Positions 8,217 to 16,289 of a stretch of DNA of 37,909 bases are shown here, one piece after another; the stretch's first letter is position 1; each line of letters starts with the position of its first letter. The notes under the pieces are model-generated. The model ran no database searches, was not told where the DNA came from, and saw only the letters and a list, made by a program, of their open reading frames with translations. Both the position numbers and the translations under genes were made by a program. The DNA comes from Pseudolabrys sp. (GTDB lineage: Bacteria > Pseudomonadota > Alphaproteobacteria > Rhizobiales > Xanthobacteraceae), in NCBI GenBank assembly GCA_025929185.1, contig JAICMO010000011.1, forward strand, positions 1 through 37,909. The letters run 5' to 3'.

Positions 8217-9212
8217 ATGCGTCGCGTTGTGAAAGTGCTCGGTTTCGCCGTGGGCGGATTGCTGCTCGGGCTCGCGGCCGCGCAGGCCCAGAAAGCACCG
8301 CTCAAGATGACCTTGTTCGGCCAGCCGTCGGTCAACAACGATTCGATCTGGATGGCGATCGAACGCGGTTTCTACAAAGCCGAAGGTCTCGACATGACCT
8401 ACCGCCTGTTTCCGTCGGGAACGACCGCCTTTCAATCGTTTCAGACGGGGCAAGGCGACATCATCATGAGCGGCGATCTGCCGAGCGTTCAATATTATTT
8501 CCGCGTGAAAGGCGACTATCGCACCATCGCGGTGATCGAGCGCGACGCCAAGGGCTACGTCGTCGTGGCCGGAAAGGACATCAAGAAGCCGCAGGATCTC
8601 GTCGGCAAGACGGTGGCAACCCGCGTCGGCTCGACCGGGTCGTGGTTCATCTCCGAATATCTCACCAAGAACAAAGTCGATCCAAAGACCGTTACCATAA
8701 AGAATCTCGATACCCAGGTGCTGCCGGCGGCGCTGTGCAGGGGCGAGATCGCGGCGTTCTTCATCTGGCAGCCGATCGGCTCGCGCACGCTCGAAATCTG
8801 TCCCGACAAAGCGCACTATCTGAGCGACGCCACCGGCTATATCCAGGGCTATCTCGTCGCCGGCGCTCGCCCCGAGTGGCTCGCGACGCCGCAAGGCAAG
8901 GAGACCGCGATCCGCTGGTTGCGCGCGACGATCAAGGGACGCGACGTGGCGGAAAAGGACTTCAAGGCGGTCGCGGCTTACGCCGCCAAAAATCTCAACC
9001 TCAGCGAAAAAGCGACCAAGGACCAGTGGGACACGAACATCCGGCCGATGGCGATCGACAAGATCTATTACGACGATTTCTGCAGCCTCAGCCGCTGGGC
9101 CCAGGGCGCAAAGGCGACGACGAGCAAGATCGATTTCAGAACATTGACCTCGGGCGAGCCGCTCAAAGCAATCGACCCGAAGCTCGTCACCCCGCCGCCG
9201 CCGCCCTGCTGA
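8217..9212 (+). CDS. ABC transporter periplasmic substrate-binding protein (SsuA/NMT1-like)
   Basis: This 331-residue binding protein has a Sec signal peptide: MRRVVKVLGFAVGGLLLG, with probable cleavage after AAAQAQ near residue 23. The mature N-terminus (KAPLKMTLFGQPSVNND) and the motif WMAIERGFYKAEGLDM mark the nitrate/sulfonate/taurine and NMT1 binding-protein class. DLVGKTVATRVGSTGS is the usual second conserved stretch. ATG 8217 follows GGGAGGAATCC, an excellent ribosome site that excludes the longer in-frame extension. The Pro-rich end (TPPPPPC) is unusual. The ligand is not known; location in this region makes a heterocycle or ureide as plausible as a sulfonate. Confidence 0.9.
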   Translation: MRRVVKVLGFAVGGLLLGLAAAQAQKAPLKMTLFGQPSVNNDSIWMAIERGFYKAEGLDMTYRLFPSGTTAFQSFQTGQGDIIMSGDLPSVQYYFRVKGDYRTIAVIERDAKGYVVVAGKDIKKPQDLVGKTVATRVGSTGSWFISEYLTKNKVDPKTVTIKNLDTQVLPAALCRGEIAAFFIWQPIGSRTLEICPDKAHYLSDATGYIQGYLVAGARPEWLATPQGKETAIRWLRATIKGRDVAEKDFKAVAAYAAKNLNLSEKATKDQWDTNIRPMAIDKIYYDDFCSLSRWAQGAKATTSKIDFRTLTSGEPLKAIDPKLVTPPPPPC

Positions 9213-9424
9213 TCGCGGACCACGCAAGACCCGACATCGGGCGATTGGCAGGCTCAGAATCGCTCGGTGCCGGGAATAAAGAGCAAGTTCATGTCTGGTT
9301 CGCGCGCGATCGGCGCCTGGTCGCGCAGATTCTTTGCGAGCCGCTGCACTGTTTTTCGATTGACCTCATTGCTCGTAGTCGCCGCCGAAGAGCTCGATTG
9401 TCTGGCTCATCGCGTCCGCTTGCT
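9213..9424. other. Intergenic stretch between convergent binding-protein and MocR genes
   Basis: No gene is supported. On the minus strand a short open stretch ending near 9256 gives a protein-like tail (MNLLFIPGTERF), but it lacks a credible start codon or ribosome site. It may be debris of a longer gene. No clear terminator was found. Confidence 0.4.
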
Positions 9425-10939
9425 TCAGGTGAAGATCGCGCTCGGCGCCCCGCGCGGGCGCATCAGATCGGCCGCCACCGAGCACAGCCTGCTGACGCCC
9501 TCCGCCAGCAACTCATCGGTCATCGAGCCGAAGCTCACGCGCAGCGTGCGCGGATTGACGTGCGAGGCGTAGAACACTTCGCCTGAGATGAACGCGACGC
9601 CGCGCCTCACGGCGCGGTAGTAAAGCTCGGACACCTCCGTGCCCTCGGGCAGATTCAGCCACAAGCTCAATCCGCCTTCGGGCCGGCCGATCAGTGTGCC
9701 CGCGGGCATGCCTTCCGACAGCTTGCGGATCAATTTTTTCTGCATGAGGCCGTAAGACTTCCGCATTCGCTCGAACGGACGCTTGTAAATGCCCCGCTTG
9801 AGAAACAGCGCGGTCGCCTCCTGCATCAGGGCGTTCGTATGCAGGTCGGAGTGCGCCTTGATCGCCAGCAGCGCCCGGCGCGCGCGCGCGGGCGTCACCA
9901 CATAGCCGAGCCGCACCCCCGGCAGAAACACCTTGCCGAAGCTGCGGACGTAGAAAACGGGATCGTCCGGCTCGGCGAGGGCGCGGATCGACGGGACCGG
10001 CGCGCCAGCGAAGCGCAGGTCCGAATTGTGGTCGTCCTCGAGAATGGCGACGCCATACTTGCGCGCCAGCGCCAGCAACGCGCGCCGCTTTTCCGCGCTT
10101 GCCGTGGTGCCGGTGGGATTCTGAAACGTCGGATTGGTGTAGATCAGCCGCGGCCGGTGGCGCGACAAATGGGTCTCGAGCGCCGCGATATCCATGCCGT
10201 CGGGCTCCAGCGGGACCTCGAGGATGCGCGCCTGCGCGGTGCGCAGCGCGTTGATCACGCCATAATATGCCGGCCGCTCGATGATCACCGGCGCGCCGGG
10301 CGGCACCAGGCTGCGGATCACCAGATCGATCGCCTGCTGGGCGCCGGAGGTCACCACAACATCTTCCGGCGGCGTTACCACGCCGTGCTCGCGCAAATAC
10401 GCGGCGATCTGCAAACGTAGTTGGGGCCGGCCCGTCGGCGGATCGTAATGGAAGCATGACGAAATATCGGCCATGACCGCCTCGAGGCAGGCCTTGAACT
10501 CGTCGATACAAGCCTTGTCGATGACCGGGAAGTTCGCCGTGAAGGCGATGACGCCGGGCGCATGCGACAAATCGAATAGGCGCTCCGACAGCAGCGGCCG
10601 ATTTTCGACGTGCTCCCTCGGCGTGCGAACCTTGCGCGATGTGACGCCCGACGGCGTTCGAACGTAGGTGCCGCCGCCGGCCCGCCCTTCCACAAAGCCG
10701 GCATCGGCAAGGTCCTTATAGGCTCGCGCGACCGTCATCTGATTGATGCCAAGCGTCGTCGCAAGCGCGCGGACCGGCGGCAGCCGCATGCCCGGGCTCA
10801 GATCGCCCGCGGCGATCCTGTCGACGACTTGCTCGTGCACTTGCGCGAAGAGCGGGCGCCCATTGCCCCTCACCAGTTGAATCGTGAGGCCCTCGGCCGC
10901 CGCCGCGCGCCGTTTTGCCCGTTTGTTTGCCTCGACCAT
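9425..10939 (-). CDS. MocR-type transcriptional regulator (GntR HTH + PLP aminotransferase fold)
   Basis: This 504-residue protein has an N-terminal GntR winged helix (about 22-95: RPLFAQVHEQVVDRI, LPPVRALATTLGINQMTV, GGGTYV). It is joined by a linker to a fold-type-I aminotransferase domain (about 125-495). The PLP lysine is present as Lys336 in VRSFGKVFLPG, and NPTFQNPTG is intact. The usual EDDYDSEF is changed to EDDHNSDL (301-308), so the Tyr near the cofactor is His. ATG 10939 gives a normal MocR N-terminus; an in-frame extension to 11059 adds a low-quality leader and covers the promoter. MocR proteins sense PLP, amino-acid or amine effectors and often control divergent genes, so the operon at 11185 is the natural target. 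Confidence 0.92.
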   Translation of the reverse strand: MVEANKRAKRRAAAAEGLTIQLVRGNGRPLFAQVHEQVVDRIAAGDLSPGMRLPPVRALATTLGINQMTVARAYKDLADAGFVEGRAGGGTYVRTPSGVTSRKVRTPREHVENRPLLSERLFDLSHAPGVIAFTANFPVIDKACIDEFKACLEAVMADISSCFHYDPPTGRPQLRLQIAAYLREHGVVTPPEDVVVTSGAQQAIDLVIRSLVPPGAPVIIERPAYYGVINALRTAQARILEVPLEPDGMDIAALETHLSRHRPRLIYTNPTFQNPTGTTASAEKRRALLALARKYGVAILEDDHNSDLRFAGAPVPSIRALAEPDDPVFYVRSFGKVFLPGVRLGYVVTPARARRALLAIKAHSDLHTNALMQEATALFLKRGIYKRPFERMRKSYGLMQKKLIRKLSEGMPAGTLIGRPEGGLSLWLNLPEGTEVSELYYRAVRRGVAFISGEVFYASHVNPRTLRVSFGSMTDELLAEGVSRLCSVAADLMRPRGAPSAIFT

Positions 10940-10973
10940 CTTTGCGTACCCGGCACAAGCCGCTTTCGGCACC

Positions 10974-10992
10974 TTTGTATGAGTTTTTGTAT
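10974..10992. promoter_or_regulatory. Candidate MocR operator, direct repeats TTTGTAT
   Basis: TTTGTAT occurs at 10974-10980 and 10986-10992, starts 12 bp apart (about one helical turn), 35 bp upstream of the MocR start codon. The second copy extends to TTTGTATTA, the exact complement of TAATACAAA at 6312-6320. Direct repeats at helical spacing are known for MocR factors such as GabR and PdxR. Autoregulation is inferred. Confidence 0.45.
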
Positions 10993-11098
10993 TACTCCGG
11001 CAAATGCCGAGCAACCAAAAAAACAACGCATGTAGCGGCACAAAAACAGCAAGTTGCAACGGCTGCGACGTTTTGAAAGCGATCTACAATTGACCGAC

Positions 11099-11105
11099 AT
11101 ACAAA
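11099..11105. promoter_or_regulatory. Inverted copy of the candidate MocR site (ATACAAA)
   Basis: ATACAAA is the reverse complement of TTTGTAT and lies on the side facing the LVIVD operon, 80 bp before its start. It sits beside AACGCAATGTAG (from 11104), which resembles AACGCATGTAG near 11035. A two-direct-plus-one-inverted arrangement has been described for PdxR-type MocR regulators. Confidence 0.35.
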
Positions 11106-11184
11106 ACGCAATGTAGTGTTTTGCCGACGTGCTGACATCGCGCGCGCATGCGCGCACCCTTTGTCCAGGTCGAGTTTGAGTCCG

Positions 11185-12294
11185 ATGGCGAGCGCCAAGG
11201 GTCTCAAGGTTGTTGGCTTCATCGATTGCCCTGGGGGCGGCCAGGTCGTTGTGCGCAACAAGCGCGCTTACGTCGGCCACGTGAAGCCGCCGAACGGCAC
11301 CAGCATCATCGACGTCTCCGATCCATCGAAGCCGCGCGAGCTTGCGCGCATCACCGTTCCGGAAGGCACGCTGTCGCACAAGGTCCGCGTCGAAAACGAC
11401 GTGATGCTGGTCAATCGCGAGGTCTTCCCCATCGGACGCGTCGATCCCGATTTCAAAGGCGGCCTGGAAGTCTACGATGTCAGCAATCCGTCGAAGCCGA
11501 CGCGCATCACGACATGGGCCGCGCGTGGCATGCACCGCTTTACATTCGACGGCCGGTACGTGTACGGCTCGCCCGAGCTCGACGGCTACCTCGGCAACGT
11601 CGTTTCCATTATCGACTTTCAAAATCCCGCCCGGCCTGAGGAAGTGGGTCGTTGGTGGATGCCGGGACAATGGACCGCGGGCGGCGAAAAGCCGACCTGG
11701 GAAGGCACCGCGCATCGCTGCCATCACCCGATGCGCGTCGGCAATCGCCTCTACACCAGCTACTGGCACGGCGGTTTTGTCATCCTAGGCATCGACGACA
11801 TCACCAAGCCAAAGTTCATATCGGGCCTGGATTGGAGCCCGCCCTTTCCCTGGCCCACTCACACCGCCCTGCCCGTGCCGTTTCTCGTGCGCGGACGGCG
11901 CATCATGCTGGTCGCCGACGAGGACGTGGTTCGCCTCGGCCCCTCGTTTCCGGCGTTTCTCTGGATCGTCGACATTACCGACGAGACCAAGCCGATTCCG
12001 TTTGCCAGTTTCCAGGTGGCGGAAGAGGACGGCACGCCCAAGCAGGACTATACCGGCCTGCACCAGTTCTGCGAGGAAATCCGCAGCACGGAAATACCCA
12101 TAGCCTGGTTCGCGCACGGCCTTCGCGTGGTCGACATCGCAAACCCGCATGCGCCGAAGGAGGTCGCCTCGTTTATGCCGGACGTGCCGACCGGCGCGAC
12201 GCGCGTGCAGAGCAATGACGTCTGTTTCGACGATCGCGGGCTGATCTACCTCATTGACCGTACCCGCGGTCTGCACATTCTCGAACGCACATGA
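11185..12294 (+). CDS. LVIVD-repeat beta-propeller-like protein
   Basis: This 369-residue protein contains several LVIVD-type repeats, recognisable by recurring V-x-D-x-S-x-P-x-x-P segments: IIDVSDPSKP, VYDVSNPSKP, IIDFQNPARP, IVDITDETKP and VVDIANPHAP. Such repeats form propeller-like surface proteins, and family members are mostly uncharacterised. His and Trp residues cluster in the middle (TAHRCHHPMRVG, SYWHGG), which could bind metal or ligand. ATG 11185 gives no signal peptide. It is the first gene of the operon leading into the deaminase, ABC importer and hydantoinase genes, divergent from MocR. An enzymatic (lactonase-like) or scaffold role is possible, and I cannot choose between them. 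Confidence 0.8.
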   Translation: MASAKGLKVVGFIDCPGGGQVVVRNKRAYVGHVKPPNGTSIIDVSDPSKPRELARITVPEGTLSHKVRVENDVMLVNREVFPIGRVDPDFKGGLEVYDVSNPSKPTRITTWAARGMHRFTFDGRYVYGSPELDGYLGNVVSIIDFQNPARPEEVGRWWMPGQWTAGGEKPTWEGTAHRCHHPMRVGNRLYTSYWHGGFVILGIDDITKPKFISGLDWSPPFPWPTHTALPVPFLVRGRRIMLVADEDVVRLGPSFPAFLWIVDITDETKPIPFASFQVAEEDGTPKQDYTGLHQFCEEIRSTEIPIAWFAHGLRVVDIANPHAPKEVASFMPDVPTGATRVQSNDVCFDDRGLIYLIDRTRGLHILERT

Positions 12295-12341
12295 GGCGCG
12301 TCTGATGAACCGGCGTTACGATCCGTTGGAGAAAGCCACTG

Positions 12342-13577
12342 ATGAGCTTTGTGATTCGTAACGCCCGCATCCGGGGCCACAAGCAGAGCGTCGATATCGC
12401 CGTCGACGGCGAGAAAATTTCCGCCGTCGAGACCAATTTGCCGGCAAAAGGCGCCACAGAAATCGACGCCGTCGGCAGCCTGGTGTTGCCCGGCTTTTTC
12501 AACCTGCACTACCACGCCGACAAGTGCCTGCTCGGCGAGATCATGCGTCCGAACGTGTCCGGCACGTTGCCGGAGGCGATCGAGATCACCAACGAGTTCA
12601 AGCGCAAATACGATCCGGCCGAGGTCGCCGCGCGCGCCGTGCGCACGATCGAAACGGGAGTGAAAAACGGCACGACGTTCTTTCGCTTGTTCTGCGACGT
12701 GGGCACGATCGGTGGCTTGCAAGCCGCCCGCGGCCTTTTGCTCGCGCGCGAAAAAATGAAGAAGTACTGCCGCATCCAGGTGGTCGCGTTCCCGCAGGAA
12801 GGCATTGTTCGCGATCCCGGCGCCGCCGAGCTTATGGACGAAGCAATCAGGGAAGGCTGCGACATTGTCGGTGGTCTGCCTTGGTATGAATACACCGACG
12901 AGGAAGCGCGTCGGCATATCGACATCTGCTTCGATCTCGCCAAGAAGTACGACCTGGACATCCACATGCTGGTGGACGATACCGACGACGCCAATTCGCG
13001 CAGTCTCGAATATCTTGCCCTCAAGACCCTGCGCGAAGGCTTTCATGGTCGCGTTGCCGCGAGCCACTGCGGGGCGATGGCCGGCTACAACGACGTCTAC
13101 GCCGCGAAAATCGTGGACATAGTGGCGAGCGCCGGCGTTACCATCTCGGTCAACGCGCATATCAATCTCGTCTGCTCGGCGCGGCTCGACCGCGAGCCGA
13201 AACGGCGCGGTATCGCGCGGGTGAAAGAACTGCTGGCGCGCGGGGCCAACGTTGTCACCTCGCAGGACGACGTGAACGACCCCTATTACCCGTTTGGCAA
13301 GCCGGATCCACTGGAATGCGCCGCGATGATGGCGCATGTTGCGCAGCTCACGCTGCCGCATGAACTTGAAACCGTCATGGACATGGTGACGGTGAACAGT
13401 GCGCGCGCTGCGCGCGTTGCCGATTACGGCATCGCTCCTGGGATGCGCGCGGACCTCGTCGTCGTTGGAGCCCCCTCCGTGCATGAGGCGCTTCGCGTAC
13501 AGCCACCGCGGCGGCATGTATTCAAGGACGGGCGCGAAGTCGCGCGCGCCACTCTCAATCAGGAGCTGTTGCCTTGA
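12342..13577 (+). CDS. Cytosine deaminase-like amidohydrolase (CodA/AtzC superfamily)
   Basis: This 411-residue amidohydrolase-superfamily enzyme resembles CodA. It has His56/His58 in NLHYHADKCLL, His208 in DIHMLV, a third His near 242 in AASHCGAM, and a metal Asp near 308 in TSQDDVNDPYYPFG, the counterpart of DDVxDPWYPxG in cytosine deaminase. The segment after His208 (HMLVDDTDDANSR) differs from HCDEIDDEQSR: the catalytic Glu seems replaced by Asp213, with about two extra residues. It deaminates or hydrolyses an aminated N-heterocycle by family precedent; cytosine, isocytosine, ammelide-like triazines or creatinine are candidates. It follows the LVIVD gene by 47 bp and overlaps the next ATPase start (TTGA). 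Confidence 0.88.
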   Translation: MSFVIRNARIRGHKQSVDIAVDGEKISAVETNLPAKGATEIDAVGSLVLPGFFNLHYHADKCLLGEIMRPNVSGTLPEAIEITNEFKRKYDPAEVAARAVRTIETGVKNGTTFFRLFCDVGTIGGLQAARGLLLAREKMKKYCRIQVVAFPQEGIVRDPGAAELMDEAIREGCDIVGGLPWYEYTDEEARRHIDICFDLAKKYDLDIHMLVDDTDDANSRSLEYLALKTLREGFHGRVAASHCGAMAGYNDVYAAKIVDIVASAGVTISVNAHINLVCSARLDREPKRRGIARVKELLARGANVVTSQDDVNDPYYPFGKPDPLECAAMMAHVAQLTLPHELETVMDMVTVNSARAARVADYGIAPGMRADLVVVGAPSVHEALRVQPPRRHVFKDGREVARATLNQELLP

Positions 13578-14401
13578 CTCGCCCCGCCGCCACGCTCCTG
13601 AAATTGGACGCGGCGGCGGCGCATCGGGATTGCTTTGTTCGCCTCCAGAACGTGGACAAAGTCTATGCCGGCCGCGGCGGCGGCCTCAAGGCGGTCGACA
13701 ACGTCTCGCTCGATCTGCACGACGGCGAATTCCTCGCCATCGTTGGGCCCTCCGGCTGCGGCAAGAGCACACTGATGATGATGGTCGCCGGGCTAAGCCC
13801 CGTTAGCGCGGGCGAAATCACCATCAGAGCCCAAAACGTCACGGGGCCATACACGGACGTTGGCGTTGTGTTCCAGCGCGACGCGCTGCTCGAATGGCGC
13901 ACGGTGCTCGACAATGTCCTGCTGCAAATCGACGTGCGGCGGCTGCGGCGCGCCGACTACGAAAAGGCCGCGTACACCTTGCTCGAGCGGGTCGGGTTGG
14001 CCGGCTTCGAGAAAAGCTATCCGTGGGAATTGTCCGGCGGCATGCGCCAGCGCGTGTCGCTCTGCCGCGCGCTCATCCACAATCCGTCGCTGCTGTTGAT
14101 GGACGAGCCGTTCGGCGCGCTCGATGCGCTGACGCGAGAGCAGATGAATCTCGATCTGCAAAAGATCTGGATCGATACGCGCAAAACGATGCTGTTCATC
14201 ACGCACAGCATCTGGGAAGCGATTTTTCTCGCCGACCATGTCATCGTCATGACGCCGCGCCCCGGCCGCATAGCCGCCGTCATCAAGATAGACCTGCCCC
14301 GGCCCCGCCGGCTGGCTGTGCGCGAGACCGCCCAATTCGGACACTATGCAGCAATGGTACGCGAACAATTTCAGGCTTTCGGCCTGCTGAAAGAGAGCTG
14401 A
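13574..14401 (+). CDS. ABC transporter ATP-binding protein (NMT1/SsuB type)
   Basis: This 275-residue ATPase has Walker A GPSGCGKST at 58-66, signature ELSGGMRQR, Walker B LLLMDEPFGALDAL and H-loop ITHSIWEA. The TTG start overlaps the deaminase stop (TTGA), indicating translational coupling. It closely resembles the ATPase at 35678-36481 along most of its length, including FGALDALTREQM and MxPRPGRI, so the two are probably paralogues. It operates with the permease two nucleotides downstream. The operon context implies import of the substrate processed by the flanking deaminase and hydantoinase. Confidence 0.93.
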   Translation: MTRPAATLLKLDAAAAHRDCFVRLQNVDKVYAGRGGGLKAVDNVSLDLHDGEFLAIVGPSGCGKSTLMMMVAGLSPVSAGEITIRAQNVTGPYTDVGVVFQRDALLEWRTVLDNVLLQIDVRRLRRADYEKAAYTLLERVGLAGFEKSYPWELSGGMRQRVSLCRALIHNPSLLLMDEPFGALDALTREQMNLDLQKIWIDTRKTMLFITHSIWEAIFLADHVIVMTPRPGRIAAVIKIDLPRPRRLAVRETAQFGHYAAMVREQFQAFGLLKES

Positions 14402-14403
14402 CG

Positions 14404-15225
14404 ATGCATTCGCCGACCGCAAATGTCCCGGAAACGGTGCCCTGGGTTGCGCGCGTCAGCATGTATGCTTATCCGACGGCGACGGCGCTGCTCATTTTCG
14501 CTGTCTGGGAAGCCGTCACCCGCGCGGGCTGGGTGTCCTCGCTGATCCTTCCAGCGCCAAGCATCATTATAGCGACCAGTTTCGAAAATCTCCCGCTGCT
14601 GCTGCAAATGAGCGGCACGACTGCGGCTGAATTCCTGCTCGGCTTTGCGTTAAGCGTCGCGATCGGGCTGCCGCTCGGCGCGCTTGTCGTCTACGCGCGT
14701 CCGATTGAGCTTGCGATCTACCCACTTCTGGTCGCCTTTCAGACGCTGCCCAAGGCGGCTGTCGCGCCGATCTTCATCGTGTGGCTCGGCACGGGCATCA
14801 CCTCGAAGGTGCTGATCGCTTTCTCCATCGCTTTCTTTCCGATTGTTATCGATACCGTCGTCGGCCTTCGCTCCGCCCAGCCCGAAACGATCCATCTGGT
14901 TCGCTCGATGGGCGGCAGCGCTCTTCAGGTGTTCTGGTACGTGCGATTCCCGAACGCGCTGCCGGCGATATTTGCAGGGCTCAAGGTTGCCAGCACGCTC
15001 GCGGTCGTCGGCGCAATCGTGGGCGAATTCGTCAGCTCGGACCGCGGTCTCGGCTACCTCGTCCTGGTGGCAAATGGAGAACTCAAGACGCCGCTGGTAT
15101 TCGCGTGCGTCCTAATCCTGACGATTCTCGGAATCGTTTTCTATTTCCTCGTCGAACAACTCGAGAAGTTCGTGGTGCGATGGCACGTATCGTCCCGGCA
15201 AGTCGAAGCCGTGGGCACTTACTGA
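14404..15225 (+). CDS. ABC transporter permease (NMT1/SsuC type)
   Basis: This 273-residue permease has about six membrane segments. The EAA-like loop IHLVRSMGGSALQVFWYVRFP precedes LPAIFAGLKVASTLAVVGAI. ATG 14404 follows the ATPase stop by two bases, with GAGAG upstream. It shares VALQTxPKxAxAPxxxV-type and FFPIVI segments with the permease at 36478, again suggesting a duplicated transporter pair. It forms the inner-membrane channel for the binding protein encoded next. Confidence 0.93.
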   Translation: MHSPTANVPETVPWVARVSMYAYPTATALLIFAVWEAVTRAGWVSSLILPAPSIIIATSFENLPLLLQMSGTTAAEFLLGFALSVAIGLPLGALVVYARPIELAIYPLLVAFQTLPKAAVAPIFIVWLGTGITSKVLIAFSIAFFPIVIDTVVGLRSAQPETIHLVRSMGGSALQVFWYVRFPNALPAIFAGLKVASTLAVVGAIVGEFVSSDRGLGYLVLVANGELKTPLVFACVLILTILGIVFYFLVEQLEKFVVRWHVSSRQVEAVGTY

Positions 15226-15257
15226 AAAGGCGCAACAAAACCCAGAGGGAGGCGAAC

Positions 15258-16286
15258 ATGGCAAGCGATCGGCAATCGAAGGCATGCGGCCCGTCACGGC
15301 GCACTTTTCTACGCAGCGCGGCCGGCATCGGCCTGGCGGCGGCGACCGGCGCGCGCATCCGTCCGGCCCGCGCGGCGACGGAAAAGATCAATTTCCAGCT
15401 CGACTGGATTCCTTACGGGCGCCACGCGCCCTACTACGCCGCGCTCGAAAACGGCTTTTATTCCGCCAAAGGACTGGATGTGTCCATCGCGCAGGGCCGC
15501 GGCACGTTGCAAGGTATTCGCACGTTGATTGCCGGGCAATCTCAATTCGTGTTTCAGGATCTCGGCGTGATGATGGCGGTGCGCGCCAAGGAGCATGCCA
15601 AGATCATGGCGCTCGCCTGCATGTACCAAAAGTCCCCACACACGGTGTTCTACATCAAGGGCCACGGCATCGCGAAGCCGAAGGACCTGGAAGGCAAAAA
15701 GATCGCCTTCTCCCCGGGGGATTCGCCGAGGCTGATGTTTCCCGCCTTCGCCAAAGCCAATGGAATCGACGAGTCGAAGATCAAGTGGCTGTCGGTCGAT
15801 CCCAACTCGAAGAATGCCGTCCTGCTCAATCACTCGGCGGACGCGATGATCACGTATCTGTTCACGCTGCCGGTTTTGCAGAAGGCCGCGCAGGGCGGCG
15901 ACGTGGTCGAGACCTTCGTCTATTCCGACTACGGCGCGGACTTCTACTCCAATGGGCTCGGGGCGATGGAGGACTACATCAAGGCGAAGCCGGACGTCAC
16001 CCGCAACTTCGTCCACGCCACCATGGAAGGCGTAAAGTTTACCATCGAGCATCCAAAAGAAGCGATTGCGATGCTGAAAAAACACCAGCCGCAGCTCGAT
16101 GTGGATACGGCGATCAAGGAAGTCGCCATCCTGCGCAAGTTGATCGACTACGACCACCACGCCGGTCCGCTGGGCAGCATCACTCAGGCCAAAATGAAAG
16201 AAACGCAGGACCTGATGGTCAAATATCTCGATCTGAAGAACCCGCCGCCGGTGGCGGAAACCTTCACCAACAAGTTCTTGAGTTGA
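15258..16286 (+). CDS. ABC substrate-binding protein, NMT1/THI5-like, Tat signal
   Basis: This 342-residue binding protein has a twin-arginine leader (SRRTFLRSAAGIGLAAA) and likely cleavage near RPARAA. The mature start INFQLDWIPYGRHAPYYAA and ENGFYSAKGLDV are hallmarks of the NMT1/THI5 group, which includes pyrimidine-precursor binders such as ThiY. DLEGKKIAFSPGDS is the second conserved block. ATG 15258 is fixed by GAGGGAGGCGAAC. It is placed between the permease and a hydantoinase, so a cyclic ureide or pyrimidine ligand is a reasonable inference, but the binding residues cannot be assigned from sequence alone. Confidence 0.92.
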   Translation: MASDRQSKACGPSRRTFLRSAAGIGLAAATGARIRPARAATEKINFQLDWIPYGRHAPYYAALENGFYSAKGLDVSIAQGRGTLQGIRTLIAGQSQFVFQDLGVMMAVRAKEHAKIMALACMYQKSPHTVFYIKGHGIAKPKDLEGKKIAFSPGDSPRLMFPAFAKANGIDESKIKWLSVDPNSKNAVLLNHSADAMITYLFTLPVLQKAAQGGDVVETFVYSDYGADFYSNGLGAMEDYIKAKPDVTRNFVHATMEGVKFTIEHPKEAIAMLKKHQPQLDVDTAIKEVAILRKLIDYDHHAGPLGSITQAKMKETQDLMVKYLDLKNPPPVAETFTNKFLS

Positions 16287-16289
16287 GCC

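Noticed and set aside
8124-9227. Long minus-strand open frame across the binding-protein gene
   Set aside because: Arg-rich, featureless product antisense to a clear binding protein with signal peptide and ribosome site.
9250-9420. Small minus-strand gene ending MNLLFIPGTERF
   Set aside because: The tail looks protein-like, but there is no start codon with a ribosome site, and upstream stops leave too short a frame to support.
10940-11059. Extended MocR start at 11059
   Set aside because: The extra residues do not fit the GntR domain and would cover the promoter with the TTTGTAT repeats; ATG 10939 gives a standard N-terminus.
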